From contig NZ_JALHLP010000001.1 in assembly GCF_022844465.1 (NCBI RefSeq), positions 868,001 to 932,000 of the forward strand: DNA of 64,000 bases. The letters run 5' to 3'. Every line of letters starts with the position of its first letter. Position 1 is the first letter of the stretch. This DNA is from Bradyrhizobium sp. GTDB lineage: Bacteria > Pseudomonadota > Alphaproteobacteria > Rhizobiales > Xanthobacteraceae. The notes beneath the pieces are model-generated. The model was not told the DNA's origin. It was given only the letters and a program-made list of their open reading frames with translations, and made no database searches. Shown in pieces: positions 1 to 8,910 of this stretch. The translations under genes were made by a program, and so were the position numbers.

Positions 1-227
1 ATGCCCACCATCTGCGCCCGGCTCGGCAGGTTCATCGCGAGCAGATACTTCTCCATCAGTTCACCGAGCTGTTTCTGCGCGCCGGCGGTGACGCCGCCGA
101 CCTGGTTCATGACCTTGGAGAATTCCGGCGACGCCATCGCCTGGTTGGCGAAGGAGTTGAACCCCTTCTCCATCTCCCCGACCATGGTCTGCCAGATCAC
201 GGCAGGATCGTTGCTGTTGTCGGCCAT
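1..227 (-). CDS. PhaE/phasin-like protein, N-terminal part (runs off the window)
   Basis: The first 75 residues of a minus-strand gene are present; the rest lies left of the window. It starts MADNSNDPAVIWQTM, with a good Shine-Dalgarno (GGAGAGGG) just upstream. The segment is amphipathic, rich in Met, Gln and Glu, and contains a NLPSRAQM stretch that resembles the motif ending the helical part of PHA synthase subunit PhaE and related phasin-like proteins. There is no signal peptide or membrane segment. A role in polyhydroxyalkanoate granules is an inference from this short segment. Divergent from the alpha/beta hydrolase at 398. Confidence 0.6.
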   Translation of the reverse strand, partial: MADNSNDPAVIWQTMVGEMEKGFNSFANQAMASPEFSKVMNQVGGVTAGAQKQLGELMEKYLLAMNLPSRAQMVG

Positions 228-397
228 TGACGCCCTCTCCTCGCGGTCACGAGCGCTTGCCACGCTTTGCTTGATGTTTGGCCCCATACCACACCCTTGC
301 TGACGGGCGGTCAACCACCGCAAGGTCTTCTGCGGTGCAGGAAACCGTGCCATATCGTTTACCGATCGAGGCACCAGCTGAAGGAAAGACATACGCG

Positions 398-1312
398 ATG
401 CTTGCCCATCAACCGCCACAGATCGCCCGCGCCAACGGCATCGACATCTGCTACGAAATCTTCGGCGATACGGCTGCCGAACCCATGCTGCTGATCATGG
501 GGCTCGGCGCCCAGATGATCCTTTGGGATGACGAATTCTGCCAGAAGCTCGCCGCCCGCGGCTTTCGCGTTATCCGCTTCGACAACCGCGACATCGGCAA
601 ATCCTCGCACCTTTCCGGCGGAAAGCGATTGACCATGCTGGAACTGCTCAAGCTGCGCTTCCTGAGGATTCCGGTTGCTGCTCCCTACCGCCTGATCGAC
701 ATGGCCAAGGATACCGTCGGCCTGATGGACGTGCTCGGCATCAAATCGGCGCATCTGGTCGGTGCGTCGATGGGTGGCATGATCGCCCAGGAAATCGCGA
801 TCTCGTTCCCGCAGCGGGTGCGCTCGCTGACGTCGATCATGTCGACCACGGGCAATCCGAGAATTCCGCCGCCGACCCGGGAGGCCGCCGCCATGCTGAT
901 GGCGCCGCCCCCGAACACCAAGGAAGAGTATTTCGAGCGCTTCGCCAAGACCTGGAAAGTGCTGCGCGTCGGCTCGTTCCCGGAAGACGAGACGCTGGAC
1001 CTTTCACGCGCCGCGCGCACCTTCGAGCGCGGCCTCAATCCCGCGGGCGTCGGCCGGCAGTTGCGGGCCGTGCTTGCCTCGGGCAGCCGCAAGGAACGTC
1101 TGCATCACGTAAAGATCCCGACGCTGGTGATTCACGGCACCGTCGATCCGCTGGTTCGTCCCGAAGGCGGCAAGGACACCGCCGCGTCGATTCCCGGCGC
1201 CAAGCTCTTGATGATCGAAGGCATGGGCCACGCTTTGCCGATCCCGATGTGGCCGCAGATCATCAGCGCGATCGACGAGCACGCGCATCGCGCGGCGGCG
1301 AAGGCGGCGTAG
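398..1312 (+). CDS. Alpha/beta-fold hydrolase (esterase-like)
   Basis: A 304-residue alpha/beta hydrolase. The nucleophile elbow is GASMGG with Ser124; the acid is Asp250 in GTVDPL and the base His278 in GMGHAL, so the triad is complete. The segment LIMGLGAQM supplies the oxyanion-hole loop, and the overall pattern is that of esterases related to the RdmC/DnrP group. The ATG at 398 was chosen because AAGGAAAG lies 10-17 bases upstream; an in-frame opening further up has no ribosome site and a poor N-terminus. There is no signal peptide, so it is cytoplasmic. The substrate is unknown. Its last 50 bases overlap the convergent methyltransferase gene. Confidence 0.88.
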   Translation: MLAHQPPQIARANGIDICYEIFGDTAAEPMLLIMGLGAQMILWDDEFCQKLAARGFRVIRFDNRDIGKSSHLSGGKRLTMLELLKLRFLRIPVAAPYRLIDMAKDTVGLMDVLGIKSAHLVGASMGGMIAQEIAISFPQRVRSLTSIMSTTGNPRIPPPTREAAAMLMAPPPNTKEEYFERFAKTWKVLRVGSFPEDETLDLSRAARTFERGLNPAGVGRQLRAVLASGSRKERLHHVKIPTLVIHGTVDPLVRPEGGKDTAASIPGAKLLMIEGMGHALPIPMWPQIISAIDEHAHRAAAKAA

Positions 1313-1985
1313 CCTCTGCCGTCGCGATCCATATGACGTGGCGTGCGCCGACACCCTTGCCGACGGCGCGCACCGCGACCTCGTTGACGGCATATCCGGC
1401 CTGGCGAAGCCGCTTTGAAAATCCTGCATTCGATCCGGACGACCAAACCGCCAGCACCCCGCCCGGCCGCAGCGCGGTGTGGGCCGCTTGCAGACCGGCG
1501 GCGTCGTAGAGAGCGTCATTCGCCTTGCGGGTGAGTCCTTCCGGACCATTATCGACGTCGAGCAGGATCGCATCGAAAGCACGCGGATGGCTTTGGATCA
1601 CCTGCGCAACGTCCACCTCCTGGACATCAACGCGGGGATCGCTGAGGCTGTCGCCGAAAATCCCGGCCAGCGGGCCGCTGGCCCAGGCGACGACGGCGGG
1701 CACCAGCTCGGCCACCACGATCTGCGCCTTGCTTCCGAACACCGCAAGCGCCGCGCGCAAGGTAAAGCCCATGCCCAGGCCGCCGATCAGCACCTGCGGC
1801 CCGGCGACCTTCCCGATCTGCTTGGCGGCAAGCGTCGCGAGCGCAGCCTCTGAACCCGAAAGGCGGCTGTTCATCAGCTCGTTGGCGCCGAGCATGATGG
1901 AAAACTCCTGGCCGCGCCGCATCAGGCGCAGTTCCCCGTCGGAATCCGGCACGCGCGCGGTATCGATTTTTTCCCATGGAATCAT
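1263..1985 (-). CDS. Spermidine-synthase-like SAM-dependent methyltransferase
   Basis: 240 residues with a class I Rossmann methyltransferase fold. Motif I is GGLGMGFTL near residue 70, followed by an acidic strand end (VVVAELVP) and a motif IV region AILLDVDNGPEG. This glycine loop and the DVDNGP segment are typical of the spermidine-synthase-like family often called spermine/spermidine synthase. It is shorter than true aminopropyltransferases (about 280-300 residues) and lacks their N-terminal beta domain, so a methyltransferase role is as likely as polyamine synthesis. It is the last gene in the minus-strand run, 31 bases after the P450 fusion. The C-terminus is basic and Pro/Arg-rich and overlaps the convergent hydrolase by 50 bases. 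Confidence 0.8.
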   Translation of the reverse strand: MIPWEKIDTARVPDSDGELRLMRRGQEFSIMLGANELMNSRLSGSEAALATLAAKQIGKVAGPQVLIGGLGMGFTLRAALAVFGSKAQIVVAELVPAVVAWASGPLAGIFGDSLSDPRVDVQEVDVAQVIQSHPRAFDAILLDVDNGPEGLTRKANDALYDAAGLQAAHTALRPGGVLAVWSSGSNAGFSKRLRQAGYAVNEVAVRAVGKGVGARHVIWIATAEATPPSPPRDARARRSR

Positions 1986-2016
1986 GAGAACGCTTTAGCA
2001 CGGCCGGAGGTGACAG

Positions 2017-5000
2017 TTACCCGCCAGCCCAGACGTCGAGCACGTAACGGTTGCCGGTGCCGAGCTTGTCGATCCAGCGCAAGCCCGCATCGGCGTCGGC
2101 CCCCGATTTGTCGCGATAGATCGCAACCAGCGCGGCTTTGACATCAGGCTCCATCTGGCTGCCGTCGCCGCAGACATAGACGATCGCGCCCTGCTCGATC
2201 AGGTTCCAGACCCGGTCCTTCTGCGCGGCAACCTGATGCTGGACATAGGTCTTCGGCCCATCGGCGCGCGAGAACGCGGTATGCAGCTCGACAACGCCGT
2301 CAGCGGCGAACGCCTTCAATTCGTCAGCATAGATGAAATCCTGGTCAGGATGACGGCAGCCGAAGAACAGCATCGCCGGACCGAGGCTGGCGCCGTGCGC
2401 CTTGCGATGCGCACGCTCCTGCAGGAAGCCGCGGAACGGGGCCAGCCCCGTACCCGGGCCGATCATGATCACGGGAACCGACGCATCGTCCGGCAGGCGG
2501 AAGCCGGCCTTGGTCTCGCGTACCGTCGCATGAACTGTATCGCCGACGCGGCGGCCGGCGAGGTAGTTGGAGCAGACGCCCTTGTAGACGCCGCGACCCG
2601 AACTTGCGGGCGCTTCGACGACGCCGACGGTCACGCTGCAGCGTCCGGGGTCGGCGGACGGCGAAGAGGAGATCGAATAATAGCGCGGCGCCAGCAGCGA
2701 CAGCATTTCCAGATAGGCGTGGAACGGCAGCTCGCAGGCCGGATGCTCCTCCAGCAGATCGAATACCGATTTGCGCCTGGCCAGCACCTCGGAACGGTAA
2801 CGCTCGGTGGACGCCTCGTCGTCGCCGACATAGGCCAGCAGTTTCGGCCTGGTCACCGGGCAGCGGGTATGTTCCGACATGATCTGGATCTGCTTGCGGG
2901 TGGCGATCTGCTGCAACTCGACGAACTCGGTCAGCAACCGCCCGACCGACACGGCGTCGCCGACCGGCAATTGCGCGCGGCGGCCCTCGGCGACGTGCAG
3001 CCTGATCTGGTCCGCCGGCAAGAAGCCGAAGCGGCGCGCGACCGAATCGACCAGCGCGGGATCGTTGCGCGGCACCACGCTAAGATGGTCGCCGACGCGG
3101 TAGGCGATGCCCGGCGGCAGTTCCACCTCGATATGCCGCGTCGAACGGTCTGACGGATTGGCGCCGCTTTTGTTCTGCAGTTCCGAATTGTCCAGCACCT
3201 TCATCGGCGCGACGCCGCCCTGGGCAACGATCATGTGGACGGCCGATGGCGCCACCGGCTCGATCGAATACAGCGGCGCGTCGTCGGCGCTGCGGCTGAA
3301 GCTTGAATCGATGCCGAACTCCTTCATCGCCGCCGCGGCGGCGGCGGCAAACCATTTTTCGAACTGGCCGTCGAGATCGCTGCGGGCATCGCCCTCGCCG
3401 CGGGCGTAGACGCTGCGCGCGCCATGTTTGGCGAGCTGGTCGTCAATCATGCGCGGCACCGACTGGTAGGTCGCAGCCCAGTCGCTGTTGCCGCAGCCGA
3501 ACACCGCGTAGCGCACCTTGGCCAAGGCGCTCTTCGGCAAATCGCCGCCCAGCCATTTGACGAACTGCGTGGCGTTGTCGGGCGCCGCGCCATTATACGA
3601 CGCACAGAAGATCAGCACCCCGCCCTGCTCCGGCAGCTTGCCGGCGTAGTCGTCGAGCGCGCCGAGCCTGGTCGCGAAACCGTTGACCTCCGCCAGATCG
3701 GCCACCCGCGTCGCCAGTTCCTCGGCAGTGCCGAGGTTGGAGCCATAGAGCACCAGCAGCGGCGTGTTGTGTCCCGGACGGGTCCGCGCCCTGGGCGCCG
3801 CCGTGTTCGAGGCGGCTGCGGTCGCGGCGGTACGGCCGGCGAAGGCGCCACGATCCCGGTCGGCGCGCGGCCGCACCTTGATCTTGAAGCCGTCCGGCTT
3901 GATCGTCAGCGTTTCCTTCAGGTGCATCTGGTAACGGTGATTGTCGATCAGCTTGAAACGCTGCAGGATCATTCCGATCGCGAGCGCCGCCTCGTGCATC
4001 GCAAAGCCGCGCCCGATGCAGGCGCGCTGGCCGTTGCCGAACGGCTTCCAGGCATTGATCGGACGCCGGGCCTCGGCCTCGCGGCTGAAATTCTCCGGAT
4101 CGAACGCGTCCGGGTTCGGTCCCCAGACGCTGGGATCGCGGTGTAACGCCATCACCAAAACCGTGACGAAAGTGTTCTTCTTCAATTTGTACTTGCCGCC
4201 AATGGTCTCGTCCTTCAGCGGCGCAACGCCATAGGCCGGCGCCGGCGGCCACAGCCGCAGCGCTTCCTTCAAAACCTGGGTGATGTAGGTGAGCTGGGTG
4301 ACCTGCTGATAGGTCGGCTTCGCATTGATGTCGGGCCCAAGCACCCGATCGACCTCCTCATAGGCCTTCTTGAGAACCTCGGGGTGCTTGAGCAGGGCAT
4401 AGATGGTGCAGGAAAGCAGGCCGCTGGTGGTCTCGTGGCCCGCGATCAGGAAGGTGTTGATCTGATAGCGGATGTTGACGTCGTCGAGCTGTTCGCCGGT
4501 GGCGCGGTCGACGCCGGTCATCATGGCGCCCAGCATGTCCTTCCTGGCATCGGCGGCAGCGTCGGCGTTGCCGCGGCGCTCGGCGATGATCTCGTCGACC
4601 ATCTTGTTCATGAAGGCGACGTCCTGCGCCAGGTCACGGCGGCGCTTCTGCAGCCACAGGCCTTCCAGTGGAATGCCGCGCGTCATCATGATGGTCTCGA
4701 GCGAACGCACCAGCGATTCCACGAAGGGGTGGTAGTCGCGGCGGTAGAACGAATTGAAACGGTAGTCGAAGCCGCACAGCCCGATGGTGTCGAGCGTCAG
4801 CGCGGTCATGTCGTGGACGACCTCGATCTCCTCGTCGCCGTTGAGCCGCTCCCACTTCTTCACGAGCTGTTCGGCGATATCGACCATGCTCGGATGGTAG
4901 GACTGCATCGCGCGGTTGCCGAACGGCTGCAGCAGGATGTTGTGCGCCTTGCTCCAGTTCGGCTCGCTGGTATCGGCGGTGAACAGCCCGTCGCCGCCCA

Positions 5001-5256
5001 CCGCGCGGACCCGGCGCAGCGAGCCGCGCACCGCCTTGTCGAAGCGCTTCTCGTCGGATATCTCGTCGATGAGATCGTGGCCCGAGACGATGACAAGCGG
5101 CGCGCCCATCATGTCGAGCCAGAAGATCGGCCCCAGCTCCCTGGACAGCCGCACCAGATGCTGCACCGGGGCGTTGGGATCCAGCGACAGCATGTTGCCG
5201 ACAACAGGCTTTTTCGGCGGATGCGGGATCGGGCTTAGCTTGTTGATCGATGCCAT
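2017..5256 (-). CDS. Self-sufficient cytochrome P450-NADPH reductase fusion (CYP102/BM3 type)
   Basis: A 1079-residue bifunctional monooxygenase that should hydroxylate or epoxidise fatty acids or similar chains using NADPH and O2 with no separate redox partner. The P450 domain spans about residues 1-460: the I-helix oxygen-activation motif AGHETTS is at 272-278, the ExxR helix reads KEALRLWP, and the haem loop PFGNGQRACIG carries the thiolate ligand Cys413. After an Ala/Arg-rich linker comes a flavodoxin-like FMN domain (LYGSNLGTAEELA, about 500-650). It is followed by an FAD domain with RYYSISSSPS and an NADPH-binding domain with GPGTGLAPFRGF. Length and order match Bacillus CYP102A1, whose family prefers medium to long fatty acids. 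An AGGAG lies 15 bases before the ATG. The substrate here is inferred. Confidence 0.95.
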   Translation of the reverse strand: MASINKLSPIPHPPKKPVVGNMLSLDPNAPVQHLVRLSRELGPIFWLDMMGAPLVIVSGHDLIDEISDEKRFDKAVRGSLRRVRAVGGDGLFTADTSEPNWSKAHNILLQPFGNRAMQSYHPSMVDIAEQLVKKWERLNGDEEIEVVHDMTALTLDTIGLCGFDYRFNSFYRRDYHPFVESLVRSLETIMMTRGIPLEGLWLQKRRRDLAQDVAFMNKMVDEIIAERRGNADAAADARKDMLGAMMTGVDRATGEQLDDVNIRYQINTFLIAGHETTSGLLSCTIYALLKHPEVLKKAYEEVDRVLGPDINAKPTYQQVTQLTYITQVLKEALRLWPPAPAYGVAPLKDETIGGKYKLKKNTFVTVLVMALHRDPSVWGPNPDAFDPENFSREAEARRPINAWKPFGNGQRACIGRGFAMHEAALAIGMILQRFKLIDNHRYQMHLKETLTIKPDGFKIKVRPRADRDRGAFAGRTAATAAASNTAAPRARTRPGHNTPLLVLYGSNLGTAEELATRVADLAEVNGFATRLGALDDYAGKLPEQGGVLIFCASYNGAAPDNATQFVKWLGGDLPKSALAKVRYAVFGCGNSDWAATYQSVPRMIDDQLAKHGARSVYARGEGDARSDLDGQFEKWFAAAAAAAMKEFGIDSSFSRSADDAPLYSIEPVAPSAVHMIVAQGGVAPMKVLDNSELQNKSGANPSDRSTRHIEVELPPGIAYRVGDHLSVVPRNDPALVDSVARRFGFLPADQIRLHVAEGRRAQLPVGDAVSVGRLLTEFVELQQIATRKQIQIMSEHTRCPVTRPKLLAYVGDDEASTERYRSEVLARRKSVFDLLEEHPACELPFHAYLEMLSLLAPRYYSISSSPSADPGRCSVTVGVVEAPASSGRGVYKGVCSNYLAGRRVGDTVHATVRETKAGFRLPDDASVPVIMIGPGTGLAPFRGFLQERAHRKAHGASLGPAMLFFGCRHPDQDFIYADELKAFAADGVVELHTAFSRADGPKTYVQHQVAAQKDRVWNLIEQGAIVYVCGDGSQMEPDVKAALVAIYRDKSGADADAGLRWIDKLGTGNRYVLDVWAGG

Positions 5257-5291
5257 TTTTGAAGAGTCTCCTGCCCTGTCTCAACCACTCC

Positions 5292-5371
5292 GTCATTCCG
5301 GGATGGTCCGCAGGACCAGACCCGGAACCTCGAGATTCCGGGTTCGATGCTTTGCATCGCCCCGGAATGAC
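5292..5371. repeat. Composite palindromic intergenic repeat (copy 1)
   Basis: An 80-base element between the epoxide hydrolase and P450 genes. Outer arms GTCATTCCGGG and CCCCGGAATGAC pair almost perfectly. Inside are three smaller hairpins in a row: GGTCC-GCA-GGACC, then CCCGGAA...TTCCGGG around a CTCGAG centre, then GATGC-TTT-GCATC. The fold is a multi-arm cruciform. A related element with an expanded centre lies at 62181-62303. Such elements are dispersed in Bradyrhizobium-type genomes. It sits in the transcribed gap between two co-directional genes, so it could affect transcript stability. Confidence 0.85.
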
Positions 5372-5413
5372 TGCTCACGCCGCTTCGCTTGCAATCACGA
5401 TGTGGCCATTGCC

Positions 5414-6409
5414 CTACCCGAACCGCTTCCTGCGCCATTCGATCAGCTTGGCGCTGACCTCCTCCGGCTTTTCCTGTTGCGTCCAATGTCCGCTGTCGCG
5501 CACCAGATATTTCTCCAGATCGGGAACGACCTTCTCCATGCCATCAGCCGCCGATGGCGGCAATACCGCGTCGTTCTCCGCCATGATCATCAGCGACGGC
5601 ACCCGCACGATGTGGTCGAGCCCTGCCGAGCGCTGCCAGTTACGGGAAAAATTGCGGTACCAGTTGATGCCCCCGGTGAAGCCGGTTCGGGTGAAGGTAT
5701 CGACGAACACTTTCTTTTCCTCCGGCGACAGGATCGGCGTCCGCGGGTCGAACCTGGCGTCATAGGCCGCGATCATCTGCGGGAACGCCAGGTTGGTCTT
5801 GCTCGATGCGCCGACACCCGCGGTCGCCGGAGCCGCCGGCGCGTCGTCCTTGCGCGGCAGCGGCTTGCGCATGAACGCGTCAAACGTCTGCTCGACGCGG
5901 CTGCCAAAGATCCTGTCAGGCTCGCGGGCGGGATCCTGGAACTGAACGATGTACATGCTGTCGCCGAACCGCTTTCGGAACAGCTCGATCGGGTCGGCCG
6001 GCAGGCGGTCGTAGTGCGGCGTGTTGACTCCGACGACGCCGGCGACGCGTTCGATGTGGCGCAGCGGCATCTGCCAGACGATGAAGCCGCCCCAGTCGTG
6101 GCCGACGAAGATAGCCTTTTCGATCTCGAGGTGGTCGAGCAGACCGACCAGATCACCGGTCAGGTGCTCCATGTCGTAAGCCTCGACCGGCTCTGGCCGG
6201 TCGGTCGAACCGTAGCCGCGCTGGTCCGGCGCGATCACCCGGATGCCGGCCTCGCTCAGCGCCTTGAGCTGGTGGCGCCAGGAGAAGGCGATTTCCGGCC
6301 AGCCGTGGCACAGGATCATTGGGGGCTTGTCGGACTTCGGCCCCGCCTCGTAATAGCCCATTCGAATGCCGTTGACCTGGGCGAACTGCAATGGCGGCAT
6401 TTCAATCAT
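5414..6409 (-). CDS. Soluble epoxide hydrolase (alpha/beta hydrolase)
   Basis: 331 residues of the microsomal/soluble epoxide hydrolase type. The oxyanion-hole motif HGWP lies near residue 35, the nucleophile elbow is GHDWGG with Asp105 (aspartate, not serine), and the general base His is in DSGHWTQQE near the C-terminus. A long cap domain separates the core halves and supplies the ring-opening tyrosines (for example NTPHYDR, INWYRN). Nucleophilic Asp plus HGWP marks epoxide hydrolase over haloalkane dehalogenase. The reaction is epoxide plus water to vicinal diol. It starts 10 bases after the WS/DGAT stop and precedes the P450 fusion, which could supply epoxides. Confidence 0.9.
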   Translation of the reverse strand: MIEMPPLQFAQVNGIRMGYYEAGPKSDKPPMILCHGWPEIAFSWRHQLKALSEAGIRVIAPDQRGYGSTDRPEPVEAYDMEHLTGDLVGLLDHLEIEKAIFVGHDWGGFIVWQMPLRHIERVAGVVGVNTPHYDRLPADPIELFRKRFGDSMYIVQFQDPAREPDRIFGSRVEQTFDAFMRKPLPRKDDAPAAPATAGVGASSKTNLAFPQMIAAYDARFDPRTPILSPEEKKVFVDTFTRTGFTGGINWYRNFSRNWQRSAGLDHIVRVPSLMIMAENDAVLPPSAADGMEKVVPDLEKYLVRDSGHWTQQEKPEEVSAKLIEWRRKRFG

Positions 6410-6419
6410 GGTTCGAAAC

Positions 6420-7967
6420 CTATTCAGCCGCGCTGGTCATGCTCTTCGGCGGTGCGAACGCTGCCTCCAGCGCCTCGAACTCCCGCGGAAGCATGTCGCA
6501 CAAGACCTGGACATTCGGGATGATGTTGGCGCCGGCGATAAAGCCGAAATCAAGCTGGTCGCGGTAGCTTTGCACGGTGATGTTGAGCGCGAGCCCATGC
6601 GCCGAGATCGACACCGGGAAGATGTGCAGCAGCTCCGCGCCTGCAGCATACAGCGTCTGCCGCGGCCCCGGCACGTTGGACACCGTGATATTGGCCGATG
6701 GCGGCAGTACGTCGGACAGATTGGAGCGGCTGTAGAGCAGCGCCAGAATCTGCACCAGGATCGGCGCGCCCAGCATCGAGATGTTCGACACCTGCGGCAT
6801 CAGCGCGCGCAGCGGATGTGACATTTCCTTGGACTTGACCGACTGCGCGATGATCGCCTCCAGCCGCCCCTTCGGATCCTCGACATTGGTGGCGATCGCG
6901 CAGATCATGCCAAACACTTGGTTATTCGCCTCGGTGTTGCCCTCCTCGCGTAGCGATATCGGCACCGCGGCGGTCATTGACTTGGCCGGCAACGCGCCAC
7001 GCTCCAGCAGATAGCGCCGGACCACGCCGGAGGAAAGCGCCAGCACCACGTCATTCAGCTTGCCGCCGGATTGCCTGGCGAGCGCCTTGGCCCGCGAAAG
7101 CGAGATCGAGGTGCCGGCGAAGCTGCGTTCCGACGAAATCGCCTTGTTCAGAATGGTCGGCGGCGACACCATGCTGGCGATGCTGTCGCGCGACTTCGGA
7201 TCGGAGATCTTGCCGACGACGTCGGAAACACTCTTCAACATCGTGGGAATGCTGCCGGCGAATTTAACCGCGCTCTCGATCTGGAGCATGGCGTTGTCGA
7301 ACAGGATCGATGCAAGATCGCTTTTCCCGGATCGCGGCAGCTCGATGCTCTTCGACGTCGTCGCGCCGTCTAAAGGCTGGCGCCAGAGTTGCTGGTAGGA
7401 ATCGATCAGGTTGGCGGCGATGTCGCGCGGCTCCCTGGCCCCCTTCGCCTGCGCGACGGGCTTGTGGACTTTGCGCGGGACCGGCGTGACGTCGTAGATC
7501 ATGCTCGTCAGCGCCGCGCCGGCGCCACCATCGATGCAGGCGTGGTGCATCTTGGAATAGAGCCCGATCTCGTTGTCCTTCATGCCTTCGAACACGTAGA
7601 ACTCCCAGAGCGGACGGGCGCGGTTCAGAAGCTTGGCATGCATCCAGCCGACGATGCGCTCGAGCGTCGCGCGGTCGTGGGGCGCCGGGAGACTGCCGCG
7701 GAAGATGTGACGATCGATGTCAAACTGGTCATCCTCGACCCAGGACGGGTGATCGATGTCGAGCGGCGCTTTTTCCAGGCGCGCCTTGAGGATCGGCGCG
7801 ATGTGCAGCCGCGAGGCGATCATCGCCTTGAAGTCTTCGAAGAAATCACCCTTGTATTTCTCCGGCAGGCGAAAGATTGCCATGCTGCCCACATGCATGG
7901 GCATTTCGGGCGTCTCCAGGTACAAAAACGACGCGTCCATCGAGGACAGTTTCCTGGTGTCGGCCAT
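6420..7967 (-). CDS. Wax ester synthase / diacylglycerol acyltransferase (WS/DGAT)
   Basis: A 515-residue bifunctional acyltransferase. The N-terminus (LSSMDASFLYLETPEMPMHVG) is characteristic of the family and the catalytic motif HHACIDG is at residues 141-147, with the second His as general base. The C-terminal domain has NVPGP and a PLNITVQSY-like stretch as in other members. It transfers acyl groups from acyl-CoA to long-chain alcohols or diacylglycerol at the membrane or lipid-body surface. The start at 7967 was chosen for its strong GGGAGGAG; a longer in-frame opening upstream lacks a site. Only 10 bases separate it from the epoxide hydrolase, so the two are probably cotranscribed. Confidence 0.93.
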   Translation of the reverse strand: MADTRKLSSMDASFLYLETPEMPMHVGSMAIFRLPEKYKGDFFEDFKAMIASRLHIAPILKARLEKAPLDIDHPSWVEDDQFDIDRHIFRGSLPAPHDRATLERIVGWMHAKLLNRARPLWEFYVFEGMKDNEIGLYSKMHHACIDGGAGAALTSMIYDVTPVPRKVHKPVAQAKGAREPRDIAANLIDSYQQLWRQPLDGATTSKSIELPRSGKSDLASILFDNAMLQIESAVKFAGSIPTMLKSVSDVVGKISDPKSRDSIASMVSPPTILNKAISSERSFAGTSISLSRAKALARQSGGKLNDVVLALSSGVVRRYLLERGALPAKSMTAAVPISLREEGNTEANNQVFGMICAIATNVEDPKGRLEAIIAQSVKSKEMSHPLRALMPQVSNISMLGAPILVQILALLYSRSNLSDVLPPSANITVSNVPGPRQTLYAAGAELLHIFPVSISAHGLALNITVQSYRDQLDFGFIAGANIIPNVQVLCDMLPREFEALEAAFAPPKSMTSAAE

Positions 7968-8112
7968 ATTCTCCTCCCGTGGTGGAAAACGCGGCGCTTT
8001 GGCGGCGCTTCTGGCGTTCAGGTCGTCTCCTATGGGGCGTCTTCCGCACACCGCGCCCATCCCGTGGAGGGCGGCCGGATTCGGGATCATGCCTCAGGCC
8101 TAAGGCTTTGAA

Positions 8113-8910
8113 CTACGATTGTGCATTTTCTGGGGGGCCGTAGGCAATCGAAAACGGCCCGGTCCGGTCAAATGGCGTAAACTCCCCCTCCGCCTGTGCC
8201 AGGCGGTCAGCTACCGCCCAAAGGGCGGCCGGGTTGACCCCGAGCCCGACGTGGCTGGCGAGATGCACCTCGATGTTCTCGGCCTTCACAGAAGGACGCA
8301 GCAGGCTGGTGCGCCAGTTCACGATGCCGTCGGTACGAGAGTAGATCGAGGTCGCCGGGACCGGAAGGTCGCCGGCGATCGCTTGCCTGATTTCGGGATT
8401 GTCGTCGGAATCCTCACCCGTCAGCGCCTCATAGAGCCGCGTCGCGTTGGTTGCCCTGATGTCGCCGGTGAACGGGCTGCCGAGCGTGATCACGGCGCGC
8501 ACCATGTCGGGCAATTGTACCGCGAGGTCGCGGGCATAGACGCCGCCGAGACTCCAGCCGACCAGACTGACCTTGCGGCCGGTCTGTCCGTGAATGCGCG
8601 TCAAGAGGTCGCGAAGCGCCGCGCGCCTGGAAGCCACGCCGCCGAGATTGCGGCCCATCTTCCAGGCGTAGGTGTCATGACCGAGTTCCTTCAGGTAGCG
8701 CCGCATCGGCGCCATCGAAAGATCGCTGGCGAGAAAACCCGGCAGCGCCAGCACCGGGTGCCCGTCGCCCTTCGGAGCCTGCAACAGCAACGGCGACAGC
8801 AGCAGGCTGGAATGAAGTTCGAACAGGCCCCTTGCCTCGGCCAGCATCAGCAACAGGCTCGGCGGCCGAAGCCTTTGCTCTTCCGTCCCGGCGCCTTCGG
8901 CGGCGGCCAC
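8113..8910 (-). CDS. Lipase-like alpha/beta hydrolase
   Basis: 265 residues. The pattern is that of triacylglycerol-lipase/PGAP1-like hydrolases: HPVLALPGFLASD near residue 50 for the oxyanion hole, and a GWSLGG elbow with Ser120. A likely acid lies in YSRTDGIVNW and a His in ASHVGLG. The start is a GTG that shares its G with the TAG stop of the small gene upstream (TAGTG), which suggests translational coupling. No signal peptide is evident. It lies directly upstream of the WS/DGAT gene, so turnover of stored neutral lipid is a reasonable inference. Confidence 0.82.
   Translation of the reverse strand: MAAAEGAGTEEQRLRPPSLLLMLAEARGLFELHSSLLLSPLLLQAPKGDGHPVLALPGFLASDLSMAPMRRYLKELGHDTYAWKMGRNLGGVASRRAALRDLLTRIHGQTGRKVSLVGWSLGGVYARDLAVQLPDMVRAVITLGSPFTGDIRATNATRLYEALTGEDSDDNPEIRQAIAGDLPVPATSIYSRTDGIVNWRTSLLRPSVKAENIEVHLASHVGLGVNPAALWAVADRLAQAEGEFTPFDRTGPFSIAYGPPENAQS

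Noticed and set aside
4916..6523. A 535-codon open frame on the plus strand across the P450 and epoxide hydrolase genes
   Set aside because: It crosses two well-supported minus-strand genes and a palindromic repeat, with no motif.
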